Shown: positions 23,982 to 34,660 of the stretch, in pieces
How the letters are laid out: the number at the start of each line of letters is the position of its first letter
How positions within the stretch are numbered: position 1 is the stretch's first letter
Assembly: GCA_008711295.1 (NCBI GenBank)
Contig: VUYV01000120.1
Location: 931,383-995,382 of the forward strand
Length of the DNA stretch: 64,000 bases
Reading direction: 5' to 3'
DNA from: Anarhynchus alexandrinus
Lineage: Eukaryota > Chordata > Aves > Charadriiformes > Charadriidae
The notes under the pieces: model-generated
Seen by the model: only the letters and a program-made list of their open reading frames with translations
Databases searched by the model: none
Told to the model about the DNA's origin: nothing
Translations under genes and position numbers: made by a program

Positions 23982-24223
23982 TGAGATGTCAGTGGCTAAT
24001 GATGAAGAACCAGAGGCCTTGATTTTTGCGTCTCGGCAGTCGTCAGCGAGGCCCTTCGAATCGCTTCCTTGTGATCCACCAGTTCCATCGCCTGTGCCTA
24101 CAGTTAGTTCTGGGCAGTCCACACAAGAAAGCAGCCTTACCCTCACAGAAACAGAAACTGCAGACAGACCCATCTCAGAAGGGGAGGTACTTTTCAGCTA
24201 CGGACAGATCCTGGCTGCAAGAG
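23982..24223 (+). CDS. TALPID3 (KIAA0586): TALPID3 exon 14 of window
   Basis: This 242-nt exon runs from phase 2 to phase 1, window residues 730-810. After the split Val it reads 'EMSVANDEEPEALIF', a Ser/Pro-rich linker, then 'LTLTETETADRPISEGE' and 'VLFSYGQ'. The M-S-V-A-x-D-E-E-P-E and P-I-S-E-G-E-[VI]-L-F-S signatures are strongly conserved. The SEGE at residues 795-798 is the first of three similar motifs in exons 14, 16 and 17. The exon is GC-richer than its introns and contains several CpGs. Confidence 0.95.
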
Positions 24224-24710
24224 GTAACTAACTAGACAAATCTGTGGAAATTAGAATTTAGATGATTTCTTTTTTTCTTTATAAACTCTATTCCAGTCTA
24301 CTGAAGTTACATTTCATACATTTTCTGATAAAACTGCAAACATTAACCTGGTCCTTAACTTTCTGTTCATGGTTTTGGATTTAAGAGACCTCATTGCTCT
24401 TTTACTTGTCTCTGAACAAAATGCTTCTACTTACTAATGAAAAAGATTAAATCTGCTCTTTTGTCATAAGTTCAACTTGTGAAATAATTGGAACTGTCTT
24501 GCACAAGTACCATGTGGTACTGAGATTTTATTGAAAGCAAAGTATAAGACCATTTTTCTTGGAGGCTGAAAATATGTCTTTATAATACACATCCGGTAGT
24601 AGGAATTTCCAGTTTTACTAAAGCACTGTGTTGCAATTATTAAAGAATGTGGCCTTGGCTTTCTTGCATTTTTTTTTTTTTTAGTATTTGTAACTTAAAA
24701 TATTTTTCAG
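24224..24710. other. Intron 14
   Basis: This is AT-rich intron with a T run (about 24669-24682) before the acceptor. Nothing else is recognised. Confidence 0.65.
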
Positions 24711-24787
24711 CATTAGCAGGAGGAGGACTGTCTCTTCCAAACCTCGCTGAGAGCTTAACGAGTACTTTACAAGATGCCAATGAAATG
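24711..24787 (+). CDS. TALPID3 (KIAA0586): TALPID3 exon 15 of window
   Basis: This 77-nt exon runs from phase 1 to phase 0, window residues 811-836. It encodes 'ALAGGGLSLPNLAESLTSTL' then 'QDANEM', ending before 'gtaagg'. It is a short helical segment linking the SEGE motif of exon 14 to the DPPSEGQ motif of exon 16. The acceptor is 'aatatttttcag'. Confidence 0.92.
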
Positions 24788-26856
24788 GTAAGGAAATGGA
24801 GTTAGTGTGGTATTCTACCTTGAGCATCTTGATAAATTGGATGTGCTTTAAGCGTTTGACTTATAAACTTTTTAAATTTATGCTTTTAAACTGTACGCTT
24901 ACAAAGAATGTTAGAATTTCAGAACTCCAAAGAAAAAAAACACATACAAACTAATTTATATTAAAAAAGTTGAATGATTTATATACTTCCGTAGGTGAGA
25001 GATGGCTAATAAGCTTTTTCATCACTTTAAGTTTTTAGTTTTAAGACATTTTAAACAGAATAGAACATTGCAATGCTCTCAGCTGTTTCAGCTTTGAGCC
25101 ATCTTTTAATTGCGTGTGTGCTTAAATTATTAAAGTAGGTTAGCTGAGGCTGGAGTTAAAGCTGCTTAAAACTTCAGTATAGTTTTTTATCTGATGTCTA
25201 CTTTAGCCCATTGTCCTGGAAGCCTCCCAAGTCAAGATGTTCTCTATTCTCTTTCTCTTTTAACGCTTTTCCTCAAATGCCTGGACTTTTGCTCTCTGAC
25301 TTTATGTAATGCCTCTTGGTACGACATAGCTGTCATATAAATGATAGTATCAGGTAGAGTAACACTATGCTTAAATCAAACTGTTTTCTTTATGAAATAA
25401 TTAAAAAAAAAAATATAGTGAAATTGTAATAGTATTAGTTGGAAGGGACCTCCAGAGGGATTTTTAAAAACTTCCTGTACTGCCTCCACAATGCTGTATG
25501 GCTCTTCTGGAAGATGTCCAAATAGTTGAAATCTGCCATGAGGATGAAGACCTGCAATCATCAGAACCCTGTTAATATTTTGTAGAAAGCCTGCTCTTAC
25601 TTTCTGTTGGTCAGGTGCTCTGAAGCAGACCCTGCCCACAACATTCCCAGTGTTCCTTTCCCCTCTCATCCTGACTCAAACCATCAATAGGCTCCTGGAG
25701 GTCTGTGAATTTAAGAAATGATTTGACCTGGGATTGCAAACTGTCTGAGCTACTGGGTTGAAAGGGTTGTGGTTGGTGGCACAAAGTCCAACTGGAGACC
25801 AGTCAGTAGTGGTGTATGCCCAGGGGTCAGTACTAGCACCAGTGCTGTTTAACATATTAACTAATGACCTAGATGATGGGACAGACCGCATCATCAGCTA
25901 GTTTGCAGATGATACAAAACTGGTTGATACACCAGAGGGTTGTGCCACCATTCAAAGGGAGAAATGGGCTGACAAGTATTTAATTAAGTTCAACAAGGAG
26001 AAATGCCATGTCCTGCACTCAAGGAGGAGCAACTCCATGCACCAGTACATGCTGGGGGTTGACCAGCTGGAAAACAGCATTGCAGAAAAGAACCTGGGGA
26101 TCCTGGTGGACAAGTTGAACACAGACCAGCAATATGCACTTGTGGCAAAGAAGGGCACTGTCATCCTTTGCTGTATTTGGAAGAGCATTGCCAGCAGGTC
26201 AAGGGAGGTGGTACTTCTCCTTTAATCAGTACTGGTGAGATCGCATTTGGAGTATTGTGTCCAGTTATGGGCGCTCCAGTACAAAAAAGATAAGGATTTA
26301 CTGGAGTGAGTCCAGCAAAGGGCTACAGAAATGATTAAGGGATTGGTGCATCTGTCATATGAGGAAGGACTGAGAGATGTTGGATTGTTTAGCTTGGAGA
26401 AGAGAAGGCTTGCAGGGGGATCTTATCAATGTGTATAAATACATGCTGGGAAGGAGTAAGGAAGACAGAGCCAGACTCTTCTGAGTGGTGCCCACTGAAA
26501 AGACAGGAAGCAATGGACGCAGCTTGAAATTCAGGACATTCCGTTTAAACATAAGAAATGTTTTTACTGTGGCCAAACACTGGAACAGGCGCTGCCTTGT
26601 GCGGTTGGGTTTGACTAGACAATCTCCAGAGGTCCCTTCCAACCTCAGTAATGCAAAGTTTAAATGTCCTAGAGTAGGAGTCCTCTTTTCTTCTCCCTGC
26701 CTATCCTTCCTAAACTTTTCTACCATATATGGCTGTACTCCACTTGTTCATACTTTCCCATTGAAAATCCATGAACTAAAGTAAGAATGATTCAAGTTCC
26801 TACAAAAAAACAGCTTTTGGATCATGTATTATGTGGATTTTGTTTCTTTATTTTAG
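24788..26856. other. Intron 15
   Basis: About half of this 2.1 kb intron is repeat: a CR1 copy at 25690-26652 that ends about 200 bp before exon 16. Sequence at 25435-25690 begins 'ttggaagggacctccaga', which looks like an inverted CR1 end, but the rest of it is too diverged for me to classify. Confidence 0.65.
25690..26652 (+). mobile_element. CR1 LINE, 5'-truncated, RT C-terminus plus 3' UTR
   Basis: The segment carries decayed CR1 reverse-transcriptase sequence. An F-A-D-D catalytic-type motif is at 25902-25913, preceded by 'cccaggggtcagtactagc' and followed by the 'NLGILVDK' block. It then has the usual 3' UTR ending 'gaggtcccttccaacctc'. A TAG directly precedes the FADD codons and further stops follow, so it is inactive. 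Compared with the copy at 27440-28659, its 3' UTR lacks roughly 90 bp after 'aacactggaacaggc'. Confidence 0.9.
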
Positions 26857-26991
26857 GATTATGATCCTCCCAGTGAAGGGCAAGTAGTGAGAAGACTGGA
26901 TAAAGGCTATCAGAGGGATCCTGTCGTGACTCTTTTAGCCAAATTAAATCAAGCACCTGTTGCTGCAAAAGAAGGAATGTACCATTTGGAG
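26857..26991 (+). CDS. TALPID3 (KIAA0586): TALPID3 exon 16 of window
   Basis: This symmetric exon has 45 codons, window residues 837-881, phase 0 to phase 0. It starts 'DYDPPSEGQVVRRL', then 'DPVVTLLAKLNQ', ending 'GMYHLE' before 'gtaact'. The D-P-P-S-E-G-Q-V block is a conserved family signature and the second SEG[EQ] motif (842-845). The exon sits between two CR1 copies on the same strand. Losing it would remove 45 residues without shifting the frame. Confidence 0.95.
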
Positions 26992-29639
26992 GTAACTTAG
27001 AGTCCTTTTCTTTCCAATACAGTAGTTTTGAGTAAGAAAGTATCACTTCATAAGTAGATAAAATATTTCAAGCTTATCCTTGCTGTTGGCTGTAGAACAG
27101 GTTCGTACACTTCATCCCCTGCTGGAAGTGATCCCACTTCTGTTGGCTATGTTCTCATGTAAAACTTCTTAAAAACGCTGAAGGTTAAGTGTTATAAACA
27201 AGTTAGCAGTGTAAGTTCATTGCACTTAACAGCCATATGAGTGTTTTAGGGAGATATGAAGAATAACTCAGCAAATGTCTACATGCACTTTTGCACATGC
27301 TGTTGATACTGATCTTGGAACAAAACCTCAAAATATTCATACTCATTTGGCAGGAAAAAAAAAGACTAACAGAAAAATATAACTATCTGCATCACAAAGG
27401 ACAAAAGTAATTTTTTGTCACACATCTAAGTATTTTCTGTATGGAAAATAGTATTTTGGACTGGGTGTCTATTCTAACTGACATAGCTGGAGGAATGTTT
27501 AAAGGAAGTGTGCGGTGGCAGGGCCATGATCTCATTGCAATTACAGAGACATGGTGGGATAGCTCACATGACTGGAATGCTGTTATGGATGGGTGTGTAC
27601 TTTTTAGGAAAGACAGGCCAGCGGGGCGAGGTGGTGGAGTTGCTCTCTAGGTGAGAGAGCAGCTGGAACGTATCGAGCTCTGCCTAGGGGTGGATGAAGA
27701 ACGTGTTGAGAGCTTATGAGTAAGAATTAAGGGGCAGGCTAATGTGGGAGACACTGTTGTGGGTGTTTACTACAGACCACTGGATCAGAAAGAGGAAGTC
27801 AATGAGGCCATCTACAAACAGCTGGAAATAGCCTCATGATCACAGGCCATGGTTCTCATGGGGAACTTCAAGCACCCTGATATTTGCTGGAAAGGCAACA
27901 CAGCCGGGCACGCACGGAGGTGCGTGCAGAGCATTAAAGGTAACATTTGACACGGGTGGTGGAGGAGTCAATGAGGAGAGGTGCGCTGCTGGACCTTGTG
28001 CTAACAAAGAAGGACTAGTTGGGGACGTGAAGATTGGGGGCAGCCTTGGCTGCAGTGATGATGAGATGGTGAAGTTCAGGAACCTGCATGGAAGAAGCAG
28101 GGCAAAAAGTAGAATTGCAACCCTGGACTTCAGGAGAGCTGACTTTGCCCTCTTCAAAGACCTACTTGGAGGAATCCCATGGGTTAAGGCACCACTTCCT
28201 CCAAGCTCAAGATCAGTGCGTCCGTGTGAGTAAGAAATCAGGCAAAGGAGGCAGGAAACCTTATGAAGAAAGACTGAAAGACCTGGGTCTGTTTAGCCTG
28301 GAGAAGACCGAGAGGGGATCTCATCAATGCTTATAAATATCTAAAGGGCGGGTGTCAAGAGGATGGTGCCAGACTCTTTTTAGTGGTGCCCAGAGACAGG
28401 ACAAGAGGCAACAGGCCCAAACCGGAACACAGGAAATTCTGTCTGAATATGAGGAAAAAACTCTTTACTTTGAGGGTGACAGAGCACTGGAACAGGCTGC
28501 TCAGAGAGGCTGTGGAGTCTCCTTCAGTGGAGATATTCAAAACCTGCCTGGATGTGATTCTGTGCAACCTGCTATAGGTGAACCTGCTTTGGCGGAGGGG
28601 TTGGACTATATGATCTCCAGAGGTCTCTTCCAACCCCTGCCGTTCTGTGATTCTGTGAAGTGAACTGTGAATACTGCAATATGGTTCATGAACACCGTTA
28701 TTATATTTATTATTTTTATCTTGCTTTTTGTGATTTTATTGATGCATATGCAGTTTCTTCCTTTGGTCTTGGTCAGTTTAGTCTAAATAGCTTCATTCAC
28801 CTCCTTAACTGTTCCTTTGTCTGTCTTTATTTTACTTAATGAGCTCTGGTGGATGGACTTAGTGAAAAGCTTTCTACAGTGTCAGCTGAGTCTGACTGTA
28901 ATTATAGTGGCATTTTCTCATCAGCACTGCCAATTACCAATTCATCTCTAATTTGCTTTTTCCCTTTGCTGTAGTCACAGACTACTCAGTCTGTCCATAC
29001 AATTCTCTAATGAACCCCGCCCAGTTTCTGGCAAGGTGTGTGCCAGCATACCTTCTCATTTATAAGATAGTGTTACTAGTATTACCTTAGAATGATACTG
29101 TGCGTATGTGTGTATGTGTATTCAACTTGTTTTTCTGCATAGAAGCAAGCTGTTTTTTCTCTGCAACTTTGAAAGTCAGAATCCAGAGAACTGTCCTTAT
29201 TTTAAGTGCCATCCAAACCTACTTAAAAATGGAACTTTTTATCTGACATGCTATACAACAGACAGTCAATAGCTTTTAGATGCTTCCAATGTTACAAGGT
29301 CAGGCAATCAACAATGGCCATATATGTAGCATTAAAGACTTAATGTGCTAAAAATATAACTTAAGTTCTGCTCATGTTGGGATACCCCTAACAAAATAAG
29401 TGATTTTCTTTGGCTGTAAGTGATTCTTTTCTGTCCAGTACTGATAAATGTAGGTCTTGCTTTCAAATCCAGTTAGATGATATCTCTTCAGTTTCAGTTT
29501 TCTTTATTCAATGCTAATAGTATAGACTTAAGTTTATGTATGCTCTAACAGTTAATGTAATTAGATAATAATGCCTGGGTTTGGAAGAAATACATGGGGT
29601 TTTTTATACCTGCTGTTCCAATGTTGCTGTTCTATGTAG
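26992..29639. other. Intron 16
   Basis: This 2.6 kb intron is nearly half occupied by a rearranged CR1 element (27440-28659). The remainder is AT-rich with nothing recognised. The acceptor follows 'gctgttctatgtag'. Confidence 0.65.
27440..28659 (+). mobile_element. CR1 LINE with internal deletion: endonuclease part fused to 3' end
   Basis: The 5' part is CR1 ORF2 endonuclease sequence: the frame at 27441-27650 has 'ITETWWDSSHDWN' and 'GRGGGVAL', and a later frame has a YYRPLDQK-like block near 27765. Post-endonuclease sequence ('gcagccttggctgcagtga', 'ccctggacttcaggagagc') runs to about 28258. The sequence then jumps directly at about 28260 to the CR1 3' end ('ttatgaagaaagactgaaa' to 'ttctgtgattctgtgaag'). 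The reverse-transcriptase domain is missing. In-frame stops and frameshifts make it inactive. Confidence 0.88.
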
Positions 29640-29820
29640 GATTCTGATGATAGTGTTGGGCAGCTCAGTGAAGGCCAAAGACCAAGGCTGACCAGAGCAG
29701 CAGAGAGAATCCTAATGGGACATTCAGTTTATATGGACCATCCAACTGCTCGGACTTCTGAGAACAGAGCACACCAGGGTTTCCGTTCTCCATCACCAGG
29801 GCAGCTTGCCCAAATTGGAG
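29640..29820 (+). CDS. TALPID3 (KIAA0586): TALPID3 exon 17 of window
   Basis: This 181-nt exon runs from phase 0 to phase 1, window residues 882-941. It starts 'DSDDSVGQLSEGQRPRLT', then 'AAERILMGHSVYMD' and a polar tail 'SPSPGQLAQIG'. The S-V-G-x-L-S-E-G-Q-R-P-x-L-T and I-L-M-G-H-S-[LV]-Y-M blocks are highly conserved. SEGQ at 891-894 is the third SEG[EQ] motif. The donor is 'g|gtacaa'. Confidence 0.95.
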
Positions 29821-32800
29821 GTACAATTAGACTGTTATTTCTTCTCTGTGATATTTGTGTGGATTCTGAGTTTTTTCTATAACAGTATCTGAAATAATTT
29901 CAGAGAATATGTTCAAAATCCAATATTAAAAATTTATAGGCAATTGCTGGAATGAAATAATTAGCATTCCTATTCTGAGAACTGGATTTAATTCACTCTT
30001 CTTTGTCTGTAATATTTTACAATTTGAACAAAAATCATGCCAAGTACCTACTTGCTGATAAAAAAGTTGACTTGTAAAGTATGTATTTTATTCTTTTAAA
30101 TCAAACTCAGTTCCCAAAACGCTTCGTTTGACCATTCTTCAGATCAGTTTCCATAGAACAGGTGTTAACACTGGCAGTTCAAGCTACTTCTCCCTGTCTC
30201 CTTACACAGCACTCCTCCTCGTTGTTTTTATCACTCCATCAAGGTGATACTGCAGTGTCTCATAATTGGTAAAATATTTCAGATTCATATATTCCTGTAA
30301 CAATGTGGAAATTCTTTTTTTTCCCAGATGGGTAGCTGAAGCGCACACATAATGACTTGTACAAAGCAGGGATAAGTTGCTGTGGTGAAGCAGGAAAATT
30401 AATTTATTTCTTTTCAGTTGAAACTAGTGCTGTAACCAATGGCCCATCCTTCCTCTCCCTTCTCTTTTTATCCCAGTTTCTTTATTGTTATCTGAAAATG
30501 TACTTCTATACTTGCTTAATTAAACTGCTGCAAGCATTTAGAAACTGTTTTCTTGACTGTGGTTTTAAATATGATTAAACTGAAATAATTATTAAGCTGT
30601 TACAACACAAATGTAGTTGCACTGATTCATCAAAAGTTGTGTGAACTAAAGCAATCAAACAGCTGGTTTTCTGTCCTTTTAATTTTCCCATTTATGAATT
30701 TGACAGGAGAAGCATATCTCACATTATCAACCCTTGACCAGTAGGAAGTGGACTGAAATTGAATATGTTCAACATGTGGCAAAAATAATCTCAGAGAAAT
30801 AAGAGTATTTGCTTAGTTTTGAACTGGTTCATATTTGAACTGGTTATACTGTTACCTAACACTTTGGACCAGCTACACCACTGTCAGCCTTGAAAACATG
30901 TTTTGTTATATTATATATTACCAAACTTTTACTTGAAAGTAGTTTGTTGAATGTTGTTTGGAGACTGGTTACGTTAGTCTCCCTGGCATAAGGCATTTCT
31001 CCAAGCTGCTTGTTTAAGTGTGTTGTTAGAGGACAATCAGCATTAAGAACACTGTGATGTAGGAATAAATTAGTGATCTAGATCAATCTGCGGTAAGACT
31101 TTAACACTGCTTAGGATCATATAGAGAGTTAGAAGATGCACATTAATGGAAAAACCTGTCTACTAGGGATATTTCATTCTTACCCAGACTCTCCATAGCT
31201 GTATCTGGCATAACATGTTTGTGTCTACTCTATATCTGTTTTTAAAATTTATTTGATTTAATTTAGAATACCCTTTGTCTGTCCTGTAAATATCTTACAC
31301 TTTCAAAACGAGCTCCTGCATGTGATGATAATGAAGAAGCAGTGTGTTTCTCTAACAATTTTTAATGCTTATCTCTCTAAATCTTGTAGTATTGTTTCTG
31401 TTGTAGTATTTTTTTAGAGGAGGCAAATGCCCTGGAGCAACTACCATAGAGAATGCCTTGTGCTTTTACATAATCTGTAATAATACCAGACTGAGTTCCA
31501 TTGCATTCCGATGATTTTTAACTTAAGCTTCCCTCCCTCCCCACCTCTGAACACACAGCACAGTATTCATTGTTATTGCTAAGGAAACAACATTGTATAA
31601 AAGCTAGGATCTACTTTCAAGACAAGAGTGTTTTCGTATCAGGGAAGAATACAAAATCTTGTTTCCAAGTCCCTTTCATAGCAAAGTCAACAATGAATAG
31701 GAAACAATCTGTTCTGGACAGCTGGGGGGGTTATGGGAGGTGGAGTTGGAGGGGGGAAGGAATGATCTGTGATTGTTTCCACTCTTCTTCCAAATCCTTT
31801 GTATCTGTCCATTGGTATGTGAGATTGCATGTCCTTTGGTCTATTGCAAGTCGGGACTAAGGGCTGTTTCCTGGTAGCCACAGCAGCTAAAATGCAGGTC
31901 CGTCATTTTATTTGATAATTATTTTTAGGGGTAAAATGAAATAATTGGTACACCAGTGGGCGTAAAATTTCATATATTTCAGGGTGTATATCTTTGTACA
32001 TATAACCTTCCAGTGGATACTCAATTTCTCTGTCAGAATGAGTCACTCACAGATATATTTGTATGAGTTCTGGGGATTGTGTATCTATGGGTATCTTCAG
32101 GTTTGTGACCAGTTTTTATTTGTTTTATGGAAACATGATGTGTATTTGTAGGATGGAGAAGGTGTTGCTTATGTAGGTATATAGCAGCATCCTCATAATC
32201 AGTCTTTCATTTATAAATCCTTGTTTTCAGTGCTTAAAGTCATGGATATAAAAACCAACATGCAAATGAAATGTGGCACATGTAGTCTTAAAGTGAACAA
32301 TAATTATAGTTAATTAACCAATAATTATAGTTAATTAGGCTTAAAATTCATTCTTTGGCTCTATACGATAGCAGAAGGCTAAAGTTAGTTCATGAGCTGT
32401 CAGTACATTTTTCATAAAGATGCTTTACACACTTGCAGGCTGCAAAAGCATGATAAATGCTGGATTATACAGCAAATTATCCCTTTAAAAAAGACTCTAT
32501 ACAGGTTGCTTTTCATTCACACAACAGTGAAACATTTTCATGAAGAAGCCTTTCCAGTCTCTTTCCAGTACGTGTGATAAAGCTCATTAAGCATATAATG
32601 GTATGATGAACGATCCAGCTCTGAAGCTATCATAAATGCTTGCCATGTTAGAAATCTACGGATGATAAAACTGATTTATTTCTTTCTATTTCCACACACG
32701 TGTATTTCTTTTCTTTTTTCCCCACAAGAACAATTTAAGGGATATACAATAAGCCATGTAAGGAGGAAATAATTCTCTTTAACGTTGCATGTCCCATTGT

Positions 32801-32899
32801 TGAATCATGGAAGACTCTACATCCTGCCACATGAGTTGACCAGGAGATTATTGCTCCAGCTCATCAACAAATTTTTTTCTCTTTGTTTTTCTTTTTCAG
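29821..32899. other. Intron 17 (3.1 kb)
   Basis: This AT-rich intron has no transposon I recognise. It carries a 21-bp AT-rich tandem duplication at 32298-32339 and a G-rich stretch near 31725-31760. The polypyrimidine tract before exon 18 is long ('tttttttctctttgtttttc'). Confidence 0.65.
32298..32339. repeat. 21-bp AT-rich tandem duplication
   Basis: The 19-bp unit 'caataattatagttaatta' occurs twice, at 32298-32316 and 32319-32337, separated by 'ac', giving a period of 21. Each copy has TAATTA cores, and the first copy ends in the palindrome 'gttaattaac'. Confidence 0.9.
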
Positions 32900-33039
32900 C
32901 AGAAATTCTTGGACATGCAGATACAAGTCATCGTCCAATGCTTATGGCTGAGCTGGAATCGCAACCAATTTCAGATGCTGTTCTGCAAGCAGCCCAGCTA
33001 AGCTGCAGAGTGACATCCCACTCAGAGGATCTGTCCCAG
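32900..33039 (+). CDS. TALPID3 (KIAA0586): TALPID3 exon 18 of window (tandem acceptor)
   Basis: This 140-nt exon runs from phase 1 to phase 0, window residues 942-988. It encodes 'AEILGHADTSHRPMLMAELE', then 'SDAVLQAAQLSCRV' and 'SEDLSQ' before 'gtaaac'. The acceptor is a NAGNAG tandem ('tttttcagcag|aaatt'). Use of the first AG gives an extra Ala; use of the second (start 32903) gives the same frame without it. This part of the protein is less conserved in my memory of the family, but the frame and phases fit both neighbours. Confidence 0.88.
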
Positions 33040-34329
33040 GTAAACTCAAAGGATCTTTTCTGTGACTGCTCAGAAAGCGCAAACTGAAACCTGGAGAGAT
33101 AAATTCTCCTGTTTTGCTATGCTGACTGACATCACAGAAGTGGTGCATTTAAAGTGATATTCAGCTGACAAACTGAAGTCAAAAGTACGTGTATGTAATA
33201 AAAATGATTCTTTTTGCTGTGATGGAATCCTTACAATATGATTTCTGTTAGGCTCAGACCTTCTCTTTTACCTTTTTTGCACTTCCTCACAGCTTCATTG
33301 GTCTCACAGGATCTAATGCTATTCATACTCAGTATAGATGGGGCATTCCAGTGTTTTAGGGGCACAGTGCTTCAAATACAGAAGAATAACATGATTGTGT
33401 TGTGGGAGAGGAAGTACAAGAGAGGTTTGGCCTCACCAGTTGGTAACCCGCAGATTCAGCATTTCAGGAGCTTCAGTTGCCCTCGTAGGGGCAGGGTTGA
33501 AAAGGCGGTAATGATGATATACCTCAGAATACTTGAAGGTAGAGGAAGATCCTATTGATCTTTGAAACCTATAGAGTTAATCTGTTGCTACTTGGTAGTA
33601 TGTGCTGTTACCTAGAGATGATGGCTTACTCGCTAACTAAAGATAAATTCAAATAGCAAGTGGCAAAAGCTAAAAATGAGGTGGCAGATTGCTCTTTAAT
33701 ATGTTAAGCTTCACAGTGTGTTTGAAAGTAATAATATACTGAAAGTAATAACCATGGTTGCTATGTTCATGGATGCATTCTGTCCTTCCCTGATGTTCTA
33801 TATTAAAAATAACTTAAAACCAAAGACAGGTAATATAAGATACTTTGTTTTTGAGCCTTGATGTGTATTGTTCCATTAGTGTCTACACAGTTCTTTAATA
33901 TGTAATCTGAAGTGATGTGTTGCATCTTCAAATAGGATTTTAAATGTTACACCTCTTTTCTCTTTGAGATTACCAGAACATATTATTTCTTGAAATGATT
34001 GTTCATAGGCAAGACTAGATTCTGTTAAAACACTCCGTCTGTTAGAGTGAAGCTCATATCCTTGTTACCATTTCACTAGCCAAAAGTTAAAGGAACAGAG
34101 AGGGTAGAACATGTTTTTCTTCTAGCACCATTAGCTGTGATAAAGAACCCAGTGATACCTGCATCTCATGCTCTGGAGAATTAGCTGGTGCGGTTAGGTG
34201 GGTTTTGTTTGCCTGGGTACAGGCAAATGATAATGTACCATGTATAAGATTACCCATGTACATGGCCTTACCTATGCAAGAAATGTAAGGTGATCTGACA
34301 TAATGTCTTTCATAGAAAATATACAGATT

Positions 34330-34660
34330 GTTATACAGCTACCTGAAAGGAGGCTGTAGAGAGGTGGGGGTCAGTCTCTTCTCCCAAGTAACAGGCAATA
34401 GGACGAGAGGAAATGGCCTCAAGTTGCACTAGGGTAGGTTTAGATTGGATATTAGGAAAAATTTCTTCACCAAAAGGGTTTATCAAACATTGGAACAGGC
34501 TTCTCAGGGAAGTGGTGGAATCACGATCCCTGGAGGTATCTAAAAGGTAGACGTAGTAGTGAGGGACATGGTTTAGTGGTGGATTTGGTATTGTTAGGTT
34601 GATGGTTGGACTTGATGATCTTAAAGGTCCCTTCCAACCTGGATGATTCTGTGATTCTAT
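34330..34660 (+). mobile_element. CR1 LINE 3' fragment
   Basis: The segment starts near 'acagctacctgaaaggagg' and passes through 'aacattggaacaggcttc' and 'gggacatggtttagtgg'. It ends 'aggtcccttccaacctgg' and 'attctgtgattctat'. It is the same general subtype as the minus-strand copy at 44214-45050, which shares the 'acatggtttagtgg' segment. It is 5'-truncated with no usable frame. Confidence 0.9.

Noticed and set aside
25435..25690. Possible separate inverted CR1 end or other repeat before the CR1 copy in intron 15
   Set aside because: Only the first 20-25 bp resemble an inverted CR1 terminus; the rest is too diverged to classify by eye.
26355..26726. 123-codon minus-strand frame over the CR1 copy
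   Set aside because: It is antisense to CR1 3' sequence on the plus strand, so a shadow frame.
27840..28157. 105-codon minus-strand frame
   Set aside because: It is antisense to CR1 ORF2 sequence on the plus strand and has no independent support.
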